Shown here: piece by piece, positions 12,501-20,737 of the stretch
Layout: each line of letters starts with the position of its first letter
Position numbering within the stretch: position 1 is the stretch's first letter
NCBI GenBank assembly: GCA_001414485.1
Contig: LLEY01000312.1
Coordinates: 1 to 35,605, forward strand
Direction of reading: 5' to 3'
DNA length: 35,605 nt
From: Calycina herbarum
Taxonomy: Eukaryota; Ascomycota; Leotiomycetes; Helotiales; Pezizellaceae
Program-made: the position numbers and the translations under genes
Notes under the pieces: generated by a model
Seen by the model: only the letters and a program-made list of their open reading frames with translations
Database searches by the model: none
Told to the model about the DNA's origin: nothing

Positions 12501-13160
12501 GGTATGTGGTTGCCAATATTCCCTAGAGCCTCCTAATAAAGTGCACCAGGTCAGAAATCTGTAGCCTGGATTTATCTGAGTAGGACCAAGAGAAAGCTCA
12601 AAAGCAAATAGCGGGTGCTTCAACATACCACCAGTAGCTCAAAAGAGTCCGCCCACGTGCTTGCTGTCTATAATAAAGGTGGCATTAGTAAGTTTCAAGG
12701 TCGAAACATGTAGAGACTCAAAACGAAATGGCCACCAGTGGAATGATTTGGGTACACACAGGACGTCCACTTGAATAGAGACCTCATCCATTACCATCAC
12801 TACTACCAAGAAGCCACTGAGGCCTCCTTTTCCTGAATCGACATAACCACCAAGAAAACCATAGGAGATTTGACTGACTTGTAGGATGAACTTCAACGGA
12901 CCCCAAACAAAACAGACAAATGGAGAAGCATTCAAAAAAACATCAATAACTTTTCCGAATTGATCCATTGCTTCGAGAAATGATTTGATACGACCCATAT
13001 TTTTCATGCTTTTCGTATTCTCTTGATCCTTCTGAATTTTCAACGCTGCCTCCTCAAACTCTTCCAATGTTGCAAATTGAAACTTTTCTACTTCCTTGGG
13101 GGTTAGATCTTTCTTGAAATCTTCGAGAACGGACTCGAAACTCTCCTTTATGGAAGGCAT
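9561..13160 (-). CDS. NLR-like STAND NTPase: DUF7708-type N-terminus, NACHT, C-terminal C2H2 zinc fingers
   Basis: Fungal NOD-like (STAND) protein of 943 aa. Eight exons: 13160-12879, 12667-12629, 12532-12379, 12315-11911, 11846-11256, 11204-11093, 11043-10780 and 10545-9561 (2832 nt, all phases kept). Residues of roughly 60-215 match the N-terminal helical domain common in fungal NLRs (VCFVWGPLKFILQ... then ALGNIGNHIPLLEQYKDCF). The NACHT P-loop GIPGAGKT is at 289-296, completed across an intron. Walker B IIIDGIDECD is at about 385-394, followed by AFVSQSYPDIEKLL (sensor region) and GMFLFAKLVLENL. Winged-helix-like sequence then precedes LVHTTAKMY. In place of ankyrin, WD or TPR repeats, the C-terminus (about 807-940) carries four C2H2 fingers. 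The last two are classical, with the TGEKPF linker. Family knowledge suggests ATP-dependent oligomerisation and a role in non-self recognition or heterokaryon incompatibility. That role, and DNA/RNA or protein binding by the fingers, are inferences. It is head to head with the SNF2 gene (884 bp between starts). Confidence 0.9.
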
Positions 13161-13170
13161 TTTGAGGGAC

Positions 13171-13215
13171 TCAATTGTGAGGAAGTCAATTGTGGGGAAG
13201 TCACTTGTGAGGAAA
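13171..13215. repeat. Three tandem copies of a 15-bp unit just upstream of the NLR start
   Basis: tcaattgtgaggaag, tcaattgtggggaag and tcacttgtgaggaaa follow one another without gap. The array begins 10 bases upstream of the NLR start codon, so it lies in its 5' leader. A regulatory role is possible but not shown. Confidence 0.75.
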
Positions 13216-14004
13216 GTGATATGTTAATCGACGATGACTCCGGAATGAGAGAGATGTTTTAGCTTGGTCCGTAACCTTGAGATGCATTATGTAGTAGGAG
13301 TTACATGCCCGCGGAATGGGAATTTCGGTGAGGCATCAGTGCGCTGGTAGCGAATCTGTTGTACCTACCTATGCACTGCCTCCAGTTGCCTCATGTCGCA
13401 GTGAGCGCCTTTGGCTGGGAACTGAATGGGAGCCTCTTCAGCCAATGATAAAGCCCAGTTTGCGTCAGCAATGCAGTCAGCAATGGGTCACCGGATTTGC
13501 GGCTGTTCGATTGTTCACTTTGTTTTTTCTGGGGTATCAGTGCATCCCGAAGCTGTGCATTGCACTGCCTTTTTAGCGCCCATCAGAGGACGAGGCTCGA
13601 CAGAGAAGATTTTTATCCCAGCCGTCTTGGAGAAGTTGTTAGAATCGCAACAGCATTTCAAAGTTTGCAATGCTGGAAGTGGAGGTTGATGAAGGCGTTC
13701 CAAATCTAAAGCGTCGACAGCCGGGGTTCCCCACGTGATTATAACCTGGAATATGCCGCCCTGGGTGGCCTGCCAAGCAGTGTTATGAAGCGAAGAGTTC
13801 GTGTCGTGCAACAACAATGGAATGGCTTCACACAGGGCGCAGCTCATCATGCGCAGACCCCTGTTCTACACAAGAGGCTTGCTAAAGCTTGCCACAAAGC
13901 CAACGGATAACTCGCTCAAAAGAATGGGATTCGGAAACATACATGAACAGTTCTTAGCTACATATATTTTGGAAAGCTGCAAAGCAACCTGACCAAGGAC
14001 TATC
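13216..14004. other. Divergent intergenic region between NLR and SNF2 genes
   Basis: About 0.8 kb shared upstream region of two divergently transcribed genes. It has short overlapping frames on both strands with no recognisable product. A fragment at about 13559-13590 (tgcactgcctttttagcgcc) resembles the terminal repeat of the MITE family found at 17.7-20.0 kb, so an old element insertion is likely here. Confidence 0.5.
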
Positions 14005-14044
14005 ATGACTTCATTGAAGCGCCTCTTGAACCCGGAAAGTAGCG

Positions 14045-17000
14045 ATGTTGGATCATACGGTTATCAAACCCCTCCAAAAGAGCGTAATCAAGGAGAAAAT
14101 TTCGTCAAGTACAACAGTCCTCCACTCTCCAGGCCCTTATGCTGACAACCAAAGTGATACCCCCGTGTTGAACGACCTCCAGTCCTGGCCAGAATTGTGG
14201 AGTGACGTATTGGGCACCGACTTTGCTGGAGTTGAATTTCCTACTCAATTTGACAGCCTCGAAATTACTGACTGGTCGGTTTTCAACTCTGCGGATGGGA
14301 CTGATTCCTGGGCTGCCCAAAGTCTGCTTCCAGTTCCTCAAAGGTCGAGCCCGGAAGCTGCCTCGACAAGTCAATATTGCTTTACCCCCGTCCAGGTTCC
14401 AACACCACCGCCGGAGCAAGTCTGCTATGGAATGGTCAGTGATTGAAAAAAGACAGTAACCCCAAGAAGATTGCATACTAACACAATTAAGATCCATAGA
14501 GCTGCGGTGAAAGTTCAAGGAGACATGATGGAGGTGGAGGCCAAGCTGAAAGCAGGCAATGTGGAGGACGGCTACAACAAATTCAGTCTCAGTCTATCCG
14601 ATGAACGGCTCATATTGGAATTTCGAGATGGCTCAACATTTGGCATCCTCAATGCCCATATCACAAATGCTTTGAAGGCATTACTCGATGACCCTTCTGT
14701 TGAATTCGAAACACTGGGTCATACCAAGCAGATACGAGAGGCAATTGAAAGGGCAACAAACCCCAAAGACGCCATGGTACGCGTGCATATTAATGTCTAC
14801 GGCCTAAAGGACACCGCTGAGAGAGTTGGGCACCACCTATCAAATCACAAGACTTACTTACAACGACCCGATTGTTCCCGGCGAGGCATCATTTATGACA
14901 ACCCTCACGTATTCAGGTTTTCTGGCATGCAAATCCCCGAAGTTGAGAATAGAATAGAAGTTGGAAAACAACCCCCATCAGCAAATGATGAAACACGACA
15001 GTTCCAGAAAACGATAAATAGCGTTTACGCCTCGCTCACACGTGGAAATCATCTCAATCAAATACAAGGAGATGGTCGCTTAAGAACGACACTATTGCCG
15101 TACGTAAACAGCTTCATCTTAAGTACACTTCGCGAGATTTTGATGCTTCTCCTCAGATTCTCCTCAGATAAGAATTCAATAACGCGAGCTAATCTTTGAA
15201 TAGTTATCAGCAAGAAGCACTTGATTTTATGTCCCAACGCGAAAATGGACCGGTCTCTTCCGAATTTTGTTTATGGAAGTCGATGAGTGGAGGCTGGTAT
15301 GAACTACTATCGTAGCCTGCAACCAGTGCTAACAATTCAAGGTATCGCCATGAAGTTACGAAAGTCAAAACGCGTATCCATCCTTCTGAGACTGGTGGCG
15401 GAATTCTGGCCGATGAAATGGGAATGGGAAAATCGTTATCTATGCTGGCTTTAGTGACTCAAACACTCGAAGAAAGTTTGCGCTGGGCGCAAACTTTACC
15501 GGATGAAATTGACGATTCTTCACGTAAGAAAACAAAACGATCAAGAGCAACGTTGATCTTGGTTCCATCGGCAAGTATGTTCTAGTTCACGCCCGCGTGT
15601 ATTTTCTTCCACTGACACACGAAGTTCTCATCAATGAGTGGCTACACGAAATCAAAATGTACAGTACCAACTCACTAGTCAAGTTGGGCTCTCAAACTGA
15701 CATTGGAATCTAGACACTTGAACGTAGATTTGCACGTTCTGATATACCATGGGAAAGACCGCAAAACCCTCGTTTCTAAGATGGAGGAGGCCGATATCGT
15801 ATTGACAACGTATCATACGACTGTATGGGAGGCAGGAAAAAAGGCAAATCCACTCCAGGGCATGAGTGGTTTAGGATCGTTTTAGATGAAGGTGAGACAC
15901 GTTCAATCATTCCGGTTTTGGTTCATCGACAGCTAAGTAACGAAACTAACCCATGTGTAGCACACATCATCCGAAGGCAACAAACCACCTTCAATCATGC
16001 CGTTTCCAATCTAAAGTCACGTTCGCGTTGGTGTCTCACCGGGACACCTATTCAAAACAAGATCGATGATATTGGGGCTCTTTTCGCATTTATTAAAGTA
16101 AGACCTTTTGACAGCACCACCACTTTCCGACGTTATGTCAGTGGTCCTTTCAATGATAGCGAGGAACGCCAGCCAACTGCAATTCGGAATCTCACGCTTC
16201 TCATGGACTCCATGTGTCTTCGAAGATCGAGAAATCTATTGCATCTACCCGACCCGATGGATAGGACACGTGTGGTGAAGTTTTCACAAGTGGAACAAGA
16301 ACAGTATGAGAAAACGAAAAGAATTATGAAGAGAGCACTCCAGGAGCGAGTTAACGAAAAAAACAAAAGCGGAGTCTTCGGTATGTTTCAAATTCTATTA
16401 CAACTTCGAATTCTTTGTAATCATGGCACCTATCAACATTCTTTTTCATGGACTAAAAGAAATTTGATGAATGAGCGGGAAGCTGTGTTGTGTTCATTCG
16501 GCAATCATGGTGAGGTCAAATGCTCTGTCTGTAAACAGTGCATACCTATCTCGATGCAGAGTCTCTTTGAAAAATGGCCGGAAAAATGTGCCCATGTTCT
16601 CTGCCATGAATGCTTGGATGATAATGAGCAATTTATGGGCGCACGGGGCTTGGAGGCCGCTGGTTGTCCCTTGTGTGCCATGAGTAGCTTACCTAACAAT
16701 GGATGTGGAATTAACGGGAACATGGATACTCGAGCAGAGAATTATTTGCGTGATACCGGAATTTCTTCGAAGATTACTGCGCTAGTTCAAGACATTCAGG
16801 AGGGTTTGTGGGAAAACAAAAGGTTGGTCTTCGTCAATACCACCGTGACTTCGGAGCTAACATTGTTGCTCTACTATAGCATTGTCTTCTCTTGCTGGAC
16901 CAACACATTGGATCTCATTGAAAAATATCTAGCTTTCGCCCAGATCACTTTCCAAAGAATCGACGGGGACGTCAACCTCAGTCGCCGACAGAAGATTCTT

Positions 17001-17414
17001 GACGAGTTCTCATCCGTGGACTCGAAAACGCCCGTTCTTATCATGACTACGGGTACTGGTGCTTTTGGGTAATTAAGCTTCAACCTAGCTTCATCCCTAA
17101 TTGAACACTAACGTAAACAGTCTCAACCTCCCATTGGTAAATCGAGTCTTCATCATTGAGCCTCAATGGAACCCAAGTGTGGAAAATCAGGCGATATCAA
17201 GGGCGATACGAATGAACCAGAAAAATTCGGTTGTCGTGACACGATATATAGTTGAAGGAACTGTTGAGCAGGTATGAGCTTCTAAATGAAATACAGTTCT
17301 GATTTAATATTAACGATACTTTAGGATATACGATCACAACAGGAAAGAAAAAATGTAATTGCGGATATTGGTGTGAATGCTACGATACCAGTAGATATTG
17401 ATATGCTGTATTAG
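14045..17414 (+). pseudogene. SNF2-family DNA translocase with embedded RING (RAD5/HLTF-like), frameshifted
   Basis: Predicted SWI2/SNF2 ATPase of the RAD5/RAD16/HLTF group, nuclear, usually with E3 ubiquitin ligase activity. Exons: 14045-14434, 14492-15099, 15204-15296, 15342-15574, 15625-15658, 15714-15891, 15961-16822, 16880-17068, 17121-17271 and 17325-17414. Visible in order: CYGM|IHRAAVKVQGDM, YLQRPD, YQQEALDFM, motif I GGILADEMGMGKS, motif Ia ATLILVPSA, IVLTTYHT, motif II DEAH (split by an intron), motif III LTGTPIQN. A RING-like CSVC...CAHVLCHEC...CPLC follows, then the helicase C half: SIVFSCWTNTLDLI, TGTGAFGLNLP, QAISRAIRMNQ. All motifs are intact, but between GKKANPLQG and HEWFRIVLDE the frame changes at GGG 15858-15860. 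The exon sum (2828 nt) is one base short of 943 codons. A second conflict affects the N-terminus (frame at 14005-14145). Either this is a young pseudogene or the assembly lost a homopolymer base. Confidence 0.8.
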
Positions 17415-17784
17415 TTCTTCTTCTCATTTAGAAGGCTGTGAATTCTTAGAATTGCTTCCCACTTCCGCGTTAAATCAACACACAAGAATTATTAGTACCT
17501 TTAAGTTTCTTCCCAGCGGCTGTAAAAATGCACTTGTTATTAATTTGGGTAGCATAATATCGAAGCACATGATAACCACACAATAACCCGAAGGATACCA
17601 AGATTAAAAGTCACTGCTCTGTTCCAAATAAACCAATAGTAGTAATGGATGTATTCCGGTGAACCTTTTTCGGTCAAGGGCCAATAACGAAAATCTGCCT
17701 CGCTTGGAATTCCGGCCTATAATGCCAATAAGGCTGGGTGGGTGCAGTCAGCACTACGTGGAAATCGAAGGGGCCGAAGGCTGA

Positions 17785-17910
17785 TTGCACTGCTTTCTTG
17801 CGACAACGAAGGAACGATAGATACAGAATGCCTTTCTGTGGGCAACTACTAGCGACCCAGTAAGAGCTTACGGCCTTACCGGACTGCTTTTTTGGCGTCA
17901 ACGGTGAACT
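17785..17910 (+). repeat. Degenerate MITE-end fragments
   Basis: Two forward-oriented fragments of the terminal repeat occur: tgcactgctttcttgcgaca from 17786 and ggactgcttttttggcgtca from 17881. The part 17817-17910 is also a diverged direct copy of 18493-18590: both share a stretch reading roughly tgtgggcnacnactagcgac followed by a second terminal-repeat fragment. Confidence 0.6.
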
Positions 17911-18190
17911 TTGAGGCAACCCACCATGGCATATCGTCAATTGTGACAGATACACCTGCTACCGTCTAGTAAGACCTTAAACAAACTGAAGCTTACCCAG
18001 TAAAAATTCTATTACTATGGTTAGAAATGAACCTGTAGTAGTATGTTTCATTTCGATGTCTGGTCAGGGATTGGCACGCCCAAGTTCATGCATTACATGA
18101 AATATTTCCCCAAGCGATCTGAGCGTTTGATTCGCCGGATTTTTGAAACTCAATTCGCTCCCTTAGTATGCACAGACAAGGGCATCTAAG

Positions 18191-18306
18191 CCCTCCGTTG
18201 ACGCTAAGAAAGCAGTGAACTCACTTTCCCTTTTAGTAAGAAAAGACTATTGGTTGCACTACCACACCCTCACATTTTTCACTGCTTTCTTAGCGTTAAT
18301 GAAGGG
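18191..18306. mobile_element. MITE-like element A (116 bp) with 29-bp terminal inverted repeats
   Basis: The left end (18191-18219) and the reverse complement of the right end (18278-18306) agree at 26 of 29 positions; the shared core is acgctaagaaagcagtgaa. All three differences are transitions. The internal 58 bases have no coding capacity, so this would be a non-autonomous DNA element. Its transposase family is not identifiable, and no clear target-site duplication is visible. Confidence 0.75.
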
Positions 18307-18347
18307 CGTATATTTTGTTTTTGATCCCTGGTTGTCGGAGGTTTGCC

Positions 18348-18492
18348 CCCTTCGTTAACGCTAAGAAAGCAGTGAAAGGCGTGAGGGTGTGGTGGGATAG
18401 CAACCAACATTAGCCTATGCATAGAGCCACAATCTGGCTTTTCTTACCAAAAGAGAAAGCGAGTTCACTGCTTTCTTAGCGTCAATGAAGGG
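18348..18492. mobile_element. MITE-like element B (145 bp), inverted relative to element A
   Basis: The left end 18348-18376 and right end 18464-18492 are inverted repeats of the same 29-bp family as element A. The internal sequence matches the reverse complement of element A's interior (gtgagggtgtgg next to the left end, cttttcttac near the right), with about 29 extra bases around 18395-18435. A and B therefore form a large foldback separated by 41 bases. The variation between ends is again C/T or G/A only. Confidence 0.75.
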
Positions 18493-18590
18493 TGAAGAAT
18501 TCTATTTTTCTGTGGGCTACCACTAGCGACCCAGTCAATTCTTACAGTTCTACCAGTCTTGTTTTCTTAACATCAACAGAGGGAGTGGGC
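18493..18590 (+). repeat. Diverged direct repeat of 17817-17910
   Basis: It shares with the earlier copy the order ttctgtgggc, actagcgacccagt, a ttac-rich spacer and a degraded terminal-repeat fragment (cttgttttcttaacatcaac). It directly abuts element B, which suggests it belonged to a longer, now degraded, family member. Confidence 0.55.
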
Positions 18591-18716
18591 TTTTGACAGC
18601 CCACTAAACGCAGGTCTCTGCAACTTTCTCTAGATCTAATTTGATCAGCGGCTACATTCATACTCGAAGATGCGAAGAAAGAGGTGCTCTAAAAGTGCTC
18701 TGACGAATAGAAACAT

Positions 18717-18770
18717 CTAGTGGCATATTTCTCTTCGGTGAACCATTTTCAGTCGGGGATGCAAGATGAG
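18717..18770 (+). repeat. Dispersed repeat with core ggtgaaccattttcagtc
   Basis: The core cggtgaaccattttcagtc recurs, diverged, at about 17653-17680 (ggtgaacctttttcggtc) and about 19286-19310 (cagtgaaccattctcagc), each preceded by a tattt/tattc stretch. Three copies in 1.7 kb point to a second degraded element family, or an internal part of the same one. Confidence 0.5.
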
Positions 18771-18814
18771 AGACCATTTAGCTACACTGCATTATGCAAG
18801 CAGCAACATGTGGT

Positions 18815-18841
18815 AGCACTGCTTTTTTAGCGTACGAAGGG
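18815..18841 (+). repeat. MITE-end fragment
   Basis: agcactgcttttttagcgta followed by cgaaggg is a single forward copy of the terminal repeat, with no matching inverted end close by. Confidence 0.55.
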
Positions 18842-19359
18842 ATTGGAATTTCGGTTGCTGGACCAATAAACTGGCCTTGTTTTTATGCGCATCAAATGTG
18901 CAGCATAGTTCTGAGGCCAAGCCTACAGCACTGCCTTCCGTGAACTTTCAGCAAATCATAAAAATCCTAGTTGTATTGATTGGAAAGACTTCAACGAGGC
19001 AATAGCACACCAAGATTAGAATAAACTGCACTACTTTCTTAGTGATAATCAAATGCTGAAATTTCGGCAATCCGCCAACTCCCCAACCATTCTCAGGTCT
19101 AGAACTTGAGGGAATTAACGATATATTCCCTTCAAAGTTTAATTTAAGTCGAGAATTTTGATAATCACTTCTCGCAATAACTTTTCTCAAGCATATCGGT
19201 TCCGATTATAAATCTAGCTCTATTTGGTAGGAAGTTGCCAGTAACATATGAAGCGAAGAAAATAGTTCTCTAGACAATTCAAAGATGTATTTCAGTGAAC
19301 CATTCTCAGCAGCGTAGCGCCCGGCCTACTTACGGGAACTTGTTGATTGGTTGAACACT

Positions 19360-19390
19360 TTGCACTGCTTTCTTAGCGTCAACGGAGGGG
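19360..19390 (+). repeat. MITE-end fragment
   Basis: tgcactgctttcttagcgtc followed by aacggagggg is one of the best preserved solo ends. A more decayed copy lies at about 19026-19050 (tgcactactttcttagtgat), so the two may be remains of direct-oriented insertions. Confidence 0.6.
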
Positions 19391-20001
19391 TTAAACTTCG
19401 GGCCCCGCCGAAGAATCGAAATCGAAGACCATTAGAAAATAAACACTATCCCACTAGCCCGTTCAACTCACCCCCTAAAGGATGGTGGTGGTGGACTAGT
19501 AGGGTGGTAAAGCCGACGATTATCAGCCTTTCAAATGTTTAGTTCCTGTTTCAGTACCCCTCACACTTTGGTAGAAGAAAAACGGGGAAAGATCGGAGAT
19601 ACCTTTAGTTAGTATTAGAGGTGGATTTATCTATAGGATTGTATTTAGTCTATCTGGTCTTTTAACTTTAATATATATACTTCTTCCTCCATTTGATAAC
19701 ATATTTTATCTGTAGACCCTCAATGACCTACCTGAAATCGTGGGGGTTGAGATTTTGCTGGACCCCAATGCTCCCCCTGTGAGTTCTCTTAAATTTGAAT
19801 CCTTACTTAGAAATTAGTCACTAAATTTTCAGTCAAAATAATGGATAATTGTTTCGAGTACTTCGGGTCCGTCAATTAGAAATGATAAGCGGTAGGCCAT
19901 CTGGTGGGAAGGTCATTCGATTCTGAACATGGCCCAAAAACGGACACATCTATGTAATGCGGTCACTTTGCATATATATGTATATGCATGCTTGTTCGTG
20001 T

Positions 20002-20034
20002 GCAATCAGTGCTTTCTTAGCATCAACGAAGAGG
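20002..20034 (+). repeat. MITE-end fragment
   Basis: cagtgctttcttagcatcaa followed by cgaagagg is the last recognisable copy of the terminal repeat in the window. Beyond it the sequence is plain AT-rich spacer. Confidence 0.55.
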
Positions 20035-20737
20035 TGCAACGAAGAGCTGGATTTTCAACAACCTGGTGATGGCTGAGAAGCAACCACACACCTTGATGTG
20101 GGGCTTTTCATACGCCACCGAGGCTCCTCGTTCATGCTCCTTATATTTATATGCACATAGATAGAAAGACAAGGACAGACTAGAAATGAATACTATAAAA
20201 CCAGGCTATTGAAATTGAAATCTCTCGGTTATGTGAAACATGAAAGTATAGAACAGTGAAATAAACTTCATATCTATAACTTCATAAGGCACTGCCAAAT
20301 AAGACTTATATGATCCTTAGATCTATTAAAAGAATATGCGACCGATGTGTCATGTTTGACCATAGTTAGGGGGGCGGGGACATATAATTGCGTAGATCTA
20401 CATGTAACATCATTGAAAAAGACATGGCAAAAATAGAAGAACATGCTCAATTTCTCAACTAAAGCGTAAGGACTAAAAAGTATCGAAAATGCGATATGTC
20501 CATCAAAATGCCTCGCTGTAGTCGTAAATCTCCAATGCACAAGATCCCAGAAGAAACATCAAAACGCCAGCAATGCAGTACGTGAAGGGTATCAAAACAA
20601 AGCATAAACTAAACCAAGACGCAACCTAGAAAGCAAATGCAAAAAATCAGAGAGTCCGAACCGCAGGCAAAGCGCGTCAGAACACCAGAGACAAGTAGCA
20701 TGGAAAATAAAACCATCCAAAACAAGGAAGATCTTAC

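Larger units (their letters stand above)
17415..20637. other. Gene-free, repeat-rich stretch (MITE graveyard)
   Basis: No frame longer than about 95 codons is supported as coding. The stretch is filled with degenerate copies of a terminal repeat with core actgctttcttagcgtcaa and with other short dispersed repeats, listed separately. The last 600 bases (about 20050-20637) are AT-rich and plain, and probably include the 3' end of the minus-strand gene that stops at 20738. Confidence 0.65.

Noticed and set aside
15818..15856. A small intron that would explain the SNF2 frame change
   Set aside because: The only GT...AG pair at the site spans about 36 bases, a multiple of three, so it does not fix the frame and is too short; a longer one would delete the conserved YHT motif and create a stop.
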